A stretch of DNA of 11,399 nucleotides, taken from the NCBI GenBank assembly GCA_012513195.1, contig JAAZCR010000273.1, positions 1-11,399 of the forward strand, in the 5' to 3' direction. Under the pieces are notes generated by a model. That model had not been told where the DNA came from and searched no databases. It worked only from the letters and a program-made list of their open reading frames with translations. Position numbers and translations under genes: made by a program. Shown piece by piece: positions 1 to 6,549 of this stretch (its first letter is position 1; every line of letters begins with the position of its first letter). Source of the stretch: Bacilli bacterium (GTDB lineage Bacteria; Bacillota_I; Bacilli_A; Haloplasmatales; Haloplasmataceae).

Positions 1-17
1 AAAAATCAATACAACTT

Positions 18-326
18 TTAGAACAAGCCACCCATACCTGGGAATCCTTGTGTATAAGGAGCCATGATTTCTTGAGTTTTTTCATCTACTTGCCGCATTG
101 CATCATTAATTGCGGCCAAAATCATATCTTCTAATAAACTTACATCTTCAGGGTCTACTGCTTCAGGTTTAATCTTGACAGAAACAACTTCTTTTGTACC
201 CTTAACTTCGACAGTTACAACACCACCTGCACTGCCCACAAAAATGGATTCTTCAAGTTCTTGTTGTGCTTTCATCATTTCTTTTTGCATCTTTTTAAGT
301 TTATGAAGCATACTTTGATTAATCAT
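18..326 (-). CDS. ebfC: YbaB/EbfC family nucleoid-associated protein
   Basis: Encodes a 102-residue protein of the YbaB/EbfC family, small dimeric DNA-binding proteins of the nucleoid that are usually encoded between dnaX and recR. The sequence shows the family layout: an N-terminal helix rich in Lys, Met and Gln (about residues 5-27, starting MLHKLKKMQKEM), a central beta region with the VGSAGGVVTVEVKGTKEV segment, a DPEDVSLLEDMILAAINDA helix, and a Gly/Met/Pro-rich tail ending PGMGGLF. Its length is normal for the family. The ATG at 326 is preceded by GGAGAG at about 7 nt spacing. It starts 18 nt after the dnaX stop, so the two genes are almost certainly co-transcribed. The position right after dnaX supports the call as much as the sequence does. 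The exact cellular role of this family is not settled. Confidence 0.95.
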   Translation of the reverse strand: MINQSMLHKLKKMQKEMMKAQQELEESIFVGSAGGVVTVEVKGTKEVVSVKIKPEAVDPEDVSLLEDMILAAINDAMRQVDEKTQEIMAPYTQGFPGMGGLF

Positions 327-344
327 CTTACTTCTCTCCTTACT

Positions 345-2018
345 TTACTTTATTTTAACTATATCTTCACCAAAAATGTTAATTGCCTCTTTAATATATT
401 CAGGCTCAAATTCATATTTATTTGTCTGTCTTTTTATAATAATTGGTTCTGTAATTGGTGATAACTTTGGTTTTCTAATCTTATTTCTAAGTTGTTCAAC
501 AAACTCTTCACGTTTCTCCAACCATATTCTTTTAGGCAAGGCAATAATATCATATTTTTCACGGAAGGTTTGTTCGAGTAGTTGGACTGCCTTATCATAA
601 ATATCTTTATCATATAAAGAAGCACATATCGTGTCGTACTCATAAGATAATATAATCTTATTATCAATCGATACGGCTTCAACAGTCCCATCTAATAAGA
701 TTTGTTCAACATTCACAAAATTAAGATCAGTGGCTTTGATAGATTGCCAAGCCATTACAAGTGCTAGTTTCTTCTCCTTACTTGCATTATACAAGATTTC
801 TTCAATGACTGCCACATCGATGTATTTCTTTTCAACATCAACTGCAGGTGTGGGTTGTACTTCTTGTACTTCTTCTACTTTTAGTTCTGTTGGTTTTTCT
901 TCAATCGCAACTTTTTGTACTATAGGTTCATGCTTTTTCAACGCATAATTAATCTCAAACATTGCCAATTCAATAAAAACACGTGGTAAATTAGATTTGC
1001 GCATTTCATATTGAGTATCATTTAAAATCTTTATGATGTCAGCTAAATTTTCTTCTGTAAATTTTTGTGCTAATGCTTTAGTTTCTTCGCTATTATTCGT
1101 AATTAACTCACCATCTGAATGTTGCATCTTCTTAAGCAAGAATACATCACGGAAATAAAAAATCATATCTTCAAGAATTCTTAATGGCTCTTTCCCCCTA
1201 GCGATAAACTTATCAATCTTTTCAATCACCTTTTGGGTATTACCATTTAATAATTCTTGGGCTAAGTCCACTAACATTTCTTCCGAAATTGTACCAGTAA
1301 TCTCATGGACATTTTCTTCCGTTACAATCTCATCACTATAGGAAATGGCTTGGTCTAAGAGCGATAACGCATCGCGCATACCACCATGGGCATTTTTCGC
1401 AATTGTTACGATTGCCTTTTCTTCTATTTGGATATTTTCTTCTTTTACTATATATTTAATGCGGTCAATAATATCTTTTGTTGAAATCGATTTAAAGTCG
1501 AAACGTTGACACCGTGATATAATGGTTGCTGGTATTTTATGAGGTTCCGTTGTCGCCAAAATAAAGATTACATGTGCTGGCGGTTCCTCTAAAGTTTTTA
1601 ATAAAGCATTAAAAGCTCCTGTTGACAACATATGAACTTCATCAATGATGTATACTTTATATCTACCGACAGTAGGTGCATACTTTACTTTATCGCGTAT
1701 TTCTCTAATATCATCTACACCGTTGTTGCTGGCGGCATCGATTTCATAAACATCGTTGTCAAAACCACTATTGATGCTTAAACAACTAGGACATTGGTTA
1801 CACGGTTCGTCTGTTGGTGCTTTTTCACAGTTAACCGCCTTCGCAATAATTTTGGCAACTGATGTTTTTCCAGTTCCGCGTGGACCTGTAAATAAATAAG
1901 CATGGGAGATTTTATCATGTTTCAAAGCATTTTGAAAAGTTTTGGTTATATGATGTTGACCAAAAACTTCTGCAAATGTATTAGGTCGATACAACCGATA
2001 TAATGTCTTGTAACTCAT
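345..2018 (-). CDS. dnaX: DNA polymerase III subunit gamma/tau
   Basis: Clamp-loader ATPase subunit of the replicative polymerase (557 residues). It opens the beta clamp and loads it on primed DNA, and the tau tail links the loader to the polymerase. Visible motifs: the opening SYKTLYRLYRP, Walker A GPRGTGKTS at 45-53, a zinc-binding set C64, C73, C76 and C79, Walker B IIDEVHM around 124-130, the sensor-1 stretch LATTEPHKIP around 154-163, and the SRC arginine-finger motif at 168-170. After about residue 370 comes a charged, low-complexity linker (KVEEVQEVQPTP) and a poorly conserved tau-type C-terminus. I chose the ATG at 2018 because the family begins MSYKTLYR and AGGTG lies 5 nt upstream. 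The frame stays open ten codons further, but that part has no family resemblance. I saw no clear A AAA AAG slippage heptamer, so a shorter gamma form is not evident. Confidence 0.97.
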   Translation of the reverse strand: MSYKTLYRLYRPNTFAEVFGQHHITKTFQNALKHDKISHAYLFTGPRGTGKTSVAKIIAKAVNCEKAPTDEPCNQCPSCLSINSGFDNDVYEIDAASNNGVDDIREIRDKVKYAPTVGRYKVYIIDEVHMLSTGAFNALLKTLEEPPAHVIFILATTEPHKIPATIISRCQRFDFKSISTKDIIDRIKYIVKEENIQIEEKAIVTIAKNAHGGMRDALSLLDQAISYSDEIVTEENVHEITGTISEEMLVDLAQELLNGNTQKVIEKIDKFIARGKEPLRILEDMIFYFRDVFLLKKMQHSDGELITNNSEETKALAQKFTEENLADIIKILNDTQYEMRKSNLPRVFIELAMFEINYALKKHEPIVQKVAIEEKPTELKVEEVQEVQPTPAVDVEKKYIDVAVIEEILYNASKEKKLALVMAWQSIKATDLNFVNVEQILLDGTVEAVSIDNKIILSYEYDTICASLYDKDIYDKAVQLLEQTFREKYDIIALPKRIWLEKREEFVEQLRNKIRKPKLSPITEPIIIKRQTNKYEFEPEYIKEAINIFGEDIVKIK

Positions 2019-2052
2019 GGTATCACCTACTATCCGTAAGTATTTCAAAAGT

Positions 2053-2061
2053 ATTATAACA
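2053..2061 (-). promoter_or_regulatory. Extended -10 promoter for dnaX-ebfC
   Basis: Read on the minus strand, this is TGTTATAAT, a TGn extended -10 box (TATAAT at 2058-2053). It would place transcription start near 2046, about 28 nt before the dnaX ATG. No good -35 box is seen at 16-18 nt, which fits an extended -10 promoter. Prediction from sequence only. Confidence 0.65.
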
Positions 2062-2131
2062 TAATTGCGTCACTTTTAATAGAAACAATTAAACATAATC
2101 CGTTTTATTTTATAAATATCAACATTTGTGA

Positions 2132-2137
2132 TACAAT
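2132..2137 (+). promoter_or_regulatory. Probable -10 box for the tail-anchored protein gene
   Basis: TACAAT lies 23 nt before the ATG at 2161, in the divergent region shared with the dnaX promoter. It would start transcription near 2144. The -35 region (TTTATA at 17 nt spacing) is weak, so the call is tentative. Confidence 0.4.
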
Positions 2138-2160
2138 AGTTTTTGTACGAGGTGAAATCT

Positions 2161-2871
2161 ATGCTTAATAATCTCATCATTTATCGGGGTGCATATGAAG
2201 ACATTAGGGTAATTCGTGAAAATTTTAAACAACTTCAAGAAAATAAAAAGAATAGCCCATTATATAATGAAAATACCACTAAATATTTAAAGAAAATCCA
2301 AATTATTGATGAATATCAAGAAGATTATTTGTACGAATTAAAAATATCCTTTCAGTACAAAAAATCCAATTATAAAGAACTTTTAGAAACTTTAAAAACC
2401 CCTAATGCCGAATTAGCCCATATGTGTTGGGATGCGAAGGATGAAGTTTGGATTGTAAATAGTACTGAATACATTGAAAAATATCGATTTATACCTGAAT
2501 TTGCCCTTCATAAGATTTTACTGGAGTACATGAGCTACACAGAATCAGCGATTATTCTTGACTCATACGAAACAATCAAGTTTGATCATAATACAAGAAG
2601 GGTTGTTGTCAATGACCGTAATGTATCTTATGAAGATTTACTAGATATAGTATTTACGAAAAAGATTAAAGGAAAGCCTTTATATAGTGTTATTGAACCT
2701 TTCGTTATCAATTATTATTCCCAGTGTATTAATCAATATGATGGAATCTTTTCTAGTAGTAGTGAAAGCATCCCCAACAATGAAGAACCAAGTCCCCTTG
2801 CATTATTCATTGTCACGGTTGGGATAATCGCTATCATTGTGATTGCGCTAAAAATATTGAAACTTATTTAA
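2161..2871 (+). CDS. Hypothetical tail-anchored membrane protein
   Basis: I do not recognise this 236-residue protein. Its body (1-205) is hydrophilic, charged and rich in Tyr, Ile, Glu and Lys, with no signal peptide and no nucleotide-binding or catalytic motif I can name. A single hydrophobic segment at the extreme C-terminus (about 212-236, ALFIVTVGIIAIIVIALKIL) follows a Ser/Asn/Glu/Pro-rich linker (SSSSESIPNNEEPSP). The layout is that of a tail-anchored protein with its bulk in the cytoplasm. The ATG at 2161 was chosen because GAGGTG sits 6 nt upstream; a TTG 18 nt earlier lies ahead of that binding site. The zinc-ribbon gene follows after 18 nt, so the two form a small operon. It is transcribed opposite to the genes on both sides. 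Remote structural similarity to a known fold cannot be excluded by eye. Confidence 0.85.
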   Translation: MLNNLIIYRGAYEDIRVIRENFKQLQENKKNSPLYNENTTKYLKKIQIIDEYQEDYLYELKISFQYKKSNYKELLETLKTPNAELAHMCWDAKDEVWIVNSTEYIEKYRFIPEFALHKILLEYMSYTESAIILDSYETIKFDHNTRRVVVNDRNVSYEDLLDIVFTKKIKGKPLYSVIEPFVINYYSQCINQYDGIFSSSSESIPNNEEPSPLALFIVTVGIIAIIVIALKILKLI

Positions 2872-2889
2872 TCAATTTAGGAGGATAAT

Positions 2890-3054
2890 ATGAAAAAATT
2901 ATGCCCTTTATGCGGTGGCCCTTTAGCTACTGAAGACTTACAATTATACACTTGTTTAAACTGTGATGAACTATTTACGAGTGAAGAGTTAGAAGTCTTA
3001 GCTAATGAAAATGCTGATGATAATACTACAATATCCTGTAGTTGTACAATATAA
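2890..3054 (+). CDS. Small zinc-ribbon protein (54 aa)
   Basis: A 54-residue frame starts at an ATG preceded by AGGAGG (2879-2884), one of the strongest ribosome binding sites in the window, and ends TAA just inside the following terminator. The N-terminal half is a classic zinc ribbon: CPLCGG (C5, C8) and CLNC (C22, C25) separated by 13 residues, which should bind one zinc. The middle is acidic (TSEELEVLANENADDN). The C-terminus is unusual, ending SCSCTI with C50 and C52. It is the second gene of a two-gene operon with the tail-anchored protein, so a shared function is likely, but none can be named. Such mini-ribbons can be nucleic-acid or protein binders. The paired CxxC motifs, the ribosome binding site and the terminator together make a chance frame unlikely. 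Confidence 0.82.
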   Translation: MKKLCPLCGGPLATEDLQLYTCLNCDELFTSEELEVLANENADDNTTISCSCTI

Positions 3055-3086
3055 AAATGGTCAATTAAAATTGACCATTTTTTTGT
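3053..3086. terminator. Bidirectional intrinsic terminator between converging genes
   Basis: An inverted repeat (about 3053-3066 with 3069-3082) with core TGGTCAATT / AATTGACCA has A-runs before and T-runs after the stem on each strand. On the plus strand it ends the zinc-ribbon operon. On the minus strand it ends phoP-phoR-phoU. The zinc-ribbon stop codon (3052-3054) and the phoU stop codon (3065-3067) both lie in or at the edge of it. Confidence 0.85.
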
Positions 3087-3799
3087 TTATCTGTATTTTC
3101 ATTCTTTTGTAAGAGATGATGGGGTGGTTCATAATTTATTTTCTTACCCTTAACTAAATATAGAATTTGCTCTGAAATGTTAGTTAAGTGATCGCCACTA
3201 CGCTCAATTTGCTTATTCAGCACTAGCGCATGGCTAATCATATGTTGTTCAAACTCATAATTTGTTAATTTAAATTGATTTAATAGTTTTTTGAAATTTT
3301 CACGATAGATGCGGTCAATTTCCGTATCCATTAACATTGCATCTCTCGCTTTGTTGCGATCTTCTTCTAAAAATGCTTCTAAGTTTTTCTCTAACATCTT
3401 AAAAATGATCGCAAACATATCATCAAAGCTTGATATATACTCACTGGCCTTTTCAACATTCATCTCTTTAGCGGTAATCACATACTCTGCGATGTTCTTT
3501 GCATAATCAGCAATCCGCTCTAACTCATAAGCCAGTCTGCTAATCGTCATTACCCGACGTAAATCCAAATCAACGGGATTATATTGGGCGATAATGTTAA
3601 TGGTGTCTAAGTCGATTTGTTCCGCAAATTTATTGATATCACCATCATTTTTAATAACTTCAAGTGCTAACTGGCTATCCCGTGTTTTAATTGAATGAAT
3701 AACTTTTTTGTACTGTTCAATAATCATGAAGACTAAGTTTTTGATATCTAAGCGTAATATTTCTATACTATCACTTAATAATCGTTTCTCTTTAGTCAT
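3065..3799 (-). CDS. phoU: Phosphate signalling protein PhoU
   Basis: A 244-residue all-helical PhoU-family protein, which in other bacteria damps PhoR signalling and links it to the PstSCAB phosphate transporter at the membrane. Both family repeats are visible with their metal-binding motifs: ELERIADYAKN at 92-102 and IERSGDHLTN at 198-207. Each repeat also has its preceding helix pair (VIKNDGDINKFAEQID and AMLMDTEIDRIYRENF). It is slightly longer than the usual 215-230 residues because of a polar, His/Asn/Lys/Gln-rich tail encoded through the terminator. I chose ATG 3799 because the family-like sequence begins there. AGGAAAGG is about 12 nt upstream, rather far, and overlaps the phoR stop; a TTG at 3811 would sit directly against that site. 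It is last in the phoP-phoR-phoU operon. No pst transporter genes are in the window. Confidence 0.93.
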   Translation of the reverse strand: MTKEKRLLSDSIEILRLDIKNLVFMIIEQYKKVIHSIKTRDSQLALEVIKNDGDINKFAEQIDLDTINIIAQYNPVDLDLRRVMTISRLAYELERIADYAKNIAEYVITAKEMNVEKASEYISSFDDMFAIIFKMLEKNLEAFLEEDRNKARDAMLMDTEIDRIYRENFKKLLNQFKLTNYEFEQHMISHALVLNKQIERSGDHLTNISEQILYLVKGKKINYEPPHHLLQKNENTDKQKNGQF

Positions 3800-3817
3800 A
3801 ATGATATACAACCTTTC

Positions 3818-5137
3818 CTAACTCTTCTTAAAATAAATAATAAACTCCGTTCCCTCATTGACCTTGCTTTTTACCTCAATAAATGCTTGATGAATATCTA
3901 AAATCGATTTTACAATCGCAAGTCCTAACCCTGTACCCCCCGTTACACGACTACGGGCTTTATCAACGCGATAAAAACGCTCAAAAATATGAGGAAGCGC
4001 CTTTTCATCAATCCCAATTCCCTCATCCCTTACACTTACAACAATTGATTTATCGTGCTCATAAGATTTTATGTAAATTGATTTGTTTTCATCTGTGTAA
4101 TTAATCGCATTATTAATTAAATTTATAAATACTATTTTCAAACGTTCATAATCCCCTGTAATTGTTAAGTTATCATTTAAATCAAGATGTAATGTTTGGT
4201 GCTTTTCTAATAAACGATAGTTTAATATATTTATAACACTATGAATAAGTTCTGATAGATTAATCTTTTCAATGTTTAAAGTTAGATTCGCACTCTCTAA
4301 CCTTGAAAGCAACAGTATCTCATTAACGATTCTTTCCATCCGTTCGTTTTCTTCTTTAATAATTGTTAAAAATTCTTTAATAGTCTCTTGGGGATGATTT
4401 CCATTTAGCAATATTTCGGAAGCTCCTTTAATGGCTGATATGGGTGTCTTAAGTTCATGACTAGCATCAGCTAAAAATTCACGTTGGAGATTTTCGTATT
4501 TTTTAAGTTCGGTAATATCATGAAAAATATACACTATACCGATAAAAACATAATGACTGTTTATTCTATTTCTGATAGGAATCGCATTTGCTTGATAATA
4601 CCTTTCGTTAATACCGAGAGTTTCTGTATTGTGTGTTTCAAAAATAAAAGTATCATCAATGAATTTATATAATGTTTTATTACGTAATTTTTCGTAAATA
4701 TCGTTTATTTCAAGATTAACTTCAAAACTATTTAGAAACTGATTGTTAACATAGCGAATTTTCCCATCACGATCAATATATATAATAGGACTCGTGATAT
4801 TATTGGTAAGAATTTCGATCGCTAGTTGGTCTTCTTCTTTCATTGAACGCATCTTATCGATATTACGCATTAACCTGTTCAAGTTCGCATTAAATCTTCG
4901 ATTAGCGACAAAACGTTCTACCTGGGTTTTTTCAATCTGATTATTAATAATTTTTTCTAAAACATCATTCATTGTGGCATATTCTTTATTTATCCAATGG
5001 AAATAATAGAAAAACGGCGCTATAACTACAACATATAATACTATCATTAATGGAATATTATTATGTGTTAAATAACCTATCCCCACTAAGATTCCAACAT
5101 ACAACAATCCATAAATAACTATTCTATTTCGTTTCAT
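3818..5137 (-). CDS. phoR: Sensor histidine kinase PhoR
   Basis: A 439-residue membrane histidine kinase, the expected partner of the regulator gene just upstream. Two membrane segments (about 6-24 and 28-46) are separated by only a few residues, so there is essentially no outside sensor domain. Next come a linker helix, a PAS-like domain (about 105-215, ending in the typical FHDITELKKYE), the HisKA phosphoacceptor H227 in FLADASHELKTP, and a HATPase domain with N box LINNAINYT (340-348), G1 DEGIGID (371-377), F box FERFYR and G2 GGTGLGLAIV. All catalytic motifs are intact. The ATG at 5137 overlaps the end of phoP by 14 nt and has AGAGGA about 8 nt upstream inside phoP, so it can be translated even if phoP translation stops early. 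PhoR is the best match by motif and by the phoU neighbour; another cell-wall or stress kinase is less likely. Confidence 0.9.
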   Translation of the reverse strand: MKRNRIVIYGLLYVGILVGIGYLTHNNIPLMIVLYVVVIAPFFYYFHWINKEYATMNDVLEKIINNQIEKTQVERFVANRRFNANLNRLMRNIDKMRSMKEEDQLAIEILTNNITSPIIYIDRDGKIRYVNNQFLNSFEVNLEINDIYEKLRNKTLYKFIDDTFIFETHNTETLGINERYYQANAIPIRNRINSHYVFIGIVYIFHDITELKKYENLQREFLADASHELKTPISAIKGASEILLNGNHPQETIKEFLTIIKEENERMERIVNEILLLSRLESANLTLNIEKINLSELIHSVINILNYRLLEKHQTLHLDLNDNLTITGDYERLKIVFINLINNAINYTDENKSIYIKSYEHDKSIVVSVRDEGIGIDEKALPHIFERFYRVDKARSRVTGGTGLGLAIVKSILDIHQAFIEVKSKVNEGTEFIIYFKKS

Positions 5138-5813
5138 TGCTGACTTCCTCTAACATATAACCTATTCCACGTTTTGTCACGATAACAACATTACTACCAG
5201 TTAGTTTTTCCCGCAGTTTAAAAATGTGAACATCGACAATCCTCGTATCGCCATCATATTCGAAACCCCATAATGTTTCTAAAAGAACATCACGTGAAAG
5301 GGCGATACCTTTATTTTTTATGAGGAATAATAATAAATCATATTCTTTCCGTGTTAATGGAATGAGTTTTCCATTTACAAAGACTTCATGACGATTGAGG
5401 TCGATAACTAGACTACCCAATGTTATGAGGTGTTCTTCAGTACTGTTTAATTTTTGTCGTCTTAATCCTGCCTTAACTCGCGCTAAAACTTCTCTAGGGG
5501 AGAATGGTTTGGTCATATAATCATCAGCACCTGATTCTAGGCCAATGATTTTATCGATTTCGTCATCGCGTGCAGTTAACATGATTATATAAACATCGTT
5601 GTTTTCTTTTCTCAATTGTTTACATATTTATAATCCATCTAATTTAGGTAACATTAAATCTAAAATGATTAGATCATAATCATTCTCTTTGGCTTTTTTT
5701 AAACCATTCATTCCATCATAAGCGTTATCGACTTCATAACCAGCTTGAGTTAAATCATATGTAAGTAGTTTTTGAATAGATTATTCATCCTCAATGACCA
5801 ATATTTTCGCCAT
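5124..5813 (-). pseudogene. phoP: Response regulator PhoP, interrupted by two in-frame TAA codons
   Basis: Read through, the 230-codon frame is a complete OmpR/PhoB-family regulator. It has a receiver domain (1-115) with acidic E8 D9 E10, phosphoacceptor D52 in [14 protein letters not shown]80 in MLTA and the TKPFSPREV lysine, then a winged-helix DNA-binding domain (about 135-227) ending TKRGIGYMLEE. The start is ATG 5813 with GGAG about 7 nt upstream, beginning MAKILVIEDE. Two in-frame TAA codons break it: codon 11 (5783-5781) and codon 62 (5630-5628). At both places PhoP proteins have a conserved Glu (DDE-E-SI and DG-x-E-xC), so each looks like a single G-to-T change of GAA. No frameshift or other lesion is visible. 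From the second stop to 5124 the frame is open (codons 63-229), but the possible internal starts (TTG 5615, ATG 5582) lack a good binding site. As written, no working regulator would be made. Sequence error or recoding are alternatives. Confidence 0.88.
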
Positions 5814-5847
5814 ATTCTCACTCCATAATTTAGAACTATCAACTATA

Positions 5848-5875
5848 ATTTTACCAATTTATAAAACTTACGCAA
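5848..5875 (-). promoter_or_regulatory. Possible promoter of phoP-phoR-phoU
   Basis: On the minus strand, TTGCGT (5875-5870) and TAAAAT (5853-5848) are separated by 16 nt, putting transcription start near 5841, about 28 nt before the phoP ATG. Both boxes are imperfect. I could not convincingly recognise Pho-box direct repeats in this AT-rich stretch. Confidence 0.4.
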
Positions 5876-5918
5876 TTTATTTTAACTTTTTCTTGAAATA
5901 TTTTAAAAAAATTAAAAA

Positions 5919-6026
5919 CTCTCCTTAAGGACCCTCACCCACATAAGATAAGATACTTAAGGCTGCTTCCGCTAGGACCTGACCTGGTTCGCATCCATCC
6001 CATTGGATGAGGGTTCTTAAAGAGAG
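5919..6026 (-). ncRNA. ffs: Signal recognition particle RNA (small 4.5S type)
   Basis: RNA scaffold of the signal recognition particle, which binds Ffh and targets nascent membrane proteins. On the minus strand, 5991-5962 carries the universal domain IV signature (ACCAGGTCAGGTCC, then GGAAGCAGCC), with the Ffh-binding asymmetric and symmetric loops preserved. The tetraloop between the two halves (5974-5971) is UAGC, a URRC-type loop instead of the commoner GGAA. The ends pair into a long helix: CTCTCTTTAAG (6026-6016) with CTTAAGGAGAG (5929-5919), continued by CCCTCA (6013-6008) with TGAGGG (5937-5932). Total length is about 108 nt, so it lacks the Alu domain of Bacillus SRP RNA. The T-rich tract after the closing helix (5918-5901) probably ends transcription. 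The position between tadA and the dnaX cluster matches Bacillota synteny. Exact ends are estimates. Confidence 0.95.
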
Positions 6027-6042
6027 TTTCGTCACATATGTT

Positions 6043-6071
6043 ATTATACATGACTTACTCTGATTTATCAA
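6043..6071 (-). promoter_or_regulatory. Strong promoter of SRP RNA, inside the tadA 3' end
   Basis: On the minus strand, TTGATA (6071-6066) and a perfect TATAAT (6048-6043) are 17 nt apart. Transcription would start near 6036, about 10 nt before the closing helix of the SRP RNA. The -35 box lies within the last codons of tadA and the -10 just after its stop. This is the best-matching promoter in the window, as expected for a stable RNA. Confidence 0.85.
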
Positions 6072-6540
6072 TCTTTTTTTTATTTCGCAAATTTTGGAAG
6101 AAGGAAATCATGAGATTTCGGCACTCTTCTTCAAAAATGCCACCTTCATATTCCACTTTATGGTTAAATTTGTCGCTATCTAAAATGCGGAAGATGCTTT
6201 CAACTCCGCCAAAGCGTTCATCTTTTGCTCCATAATATAGTTTTCTGATACGCGCTAAGATTAACGCTCCTGCACACATAACACATGGTTCTAAGGTTAC
6301 ATACATGTCACAGTCATTTAAGCGCCAAGAATTGAGTTTCTCACAAGCTTCATTTATTGCTAAGATTTCCGCATGGTGGGTGGCGTTTTGGGTTTTTTCG
6401 CGCATATTATGAGCGCGAGCGATGATTTCTCCATCTTTGACAATCACCACTCCCACAGGTATTTCACTTACTTCAATAGCTTTCTTCGCTTCTTTAATCG
6501 CTTCAAGCATGAAATATTCTTTTTCTGTTAATGCAGACAT
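6055..6540 (-). CDS. tadA: tRNA-specific adenosine deaminase
   Basis: Zinc-dependent deaminase (161 residues) that converts the wobble adenosine 34 of tRNA-Arg(ACG) to inosine, needed to read CGN codons. The deaminase signature is complete: HAE with zinc ligand H56 and catalytic E58, and PCVMC with zinc ligands C86 and C89. The downstream stretch YYGAKDERFGGVESIFRIL is the TadA-type version, which separates it from cytosine or guanine deaminases of the same fold. Three starts are possible (GTG 6549, ATG 6546, ATG 6540). I chose 6540 because AGGTG lies 6 nt upstream of it and overlaps the earlier two. It begins 9 nt after the tdk stop, so it is co-transcribed with tdk. Its 3' end contains the SRP RNA promoter. 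Confidence 0.95.
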   Translation of the reverse strand: MSALTEKEYFMLEAIKEAKKAIEVSEIPVGVVIVKDGEIIARAHNMREKTQNATHHAEILAINEACEKLNSWRLNDCDMYVTLEPCVMCAGALILARIRKLYYGAKDERFGGVESIFRILDSDKFNHKVEYEGGIFEEECRNLMISFFQNLRNKKKIDKSE

Positions 6541-6549
6541 CAACATCAC

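Noticed and set aside
835..900. Short near-repeat encoding EVQEVQ in dnaX
   Set aside because: This is the low-complexity linker before the tau-type C-terminus, common in DnaX, not a mobile or regulatory repeat.
935..945. Possible dnaX programmed frameshift site (AAAAAG)
   Set aside because: The heptamer in frame is G AAA AAG, not A AAA AAG. No clear stimulatory stem or upstream Shine-Dalgarno element was seen.
5124..5615. A separate short regulator gene starting at TTG 5615
   Set aside because: There is no ribosome binding site at that TTG, and receiver sequence continues in the same frame upstream to a well-placed ATG at 5813. It is the downstream part of the interrupted phoP.
5814..5918. 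PhoP-binding (Pho box) repeats upstream of phoP
   Set aside because: The stretch is so AT-rich that TTAAxA-like words occur by chance, and I found no regularly spaced set.
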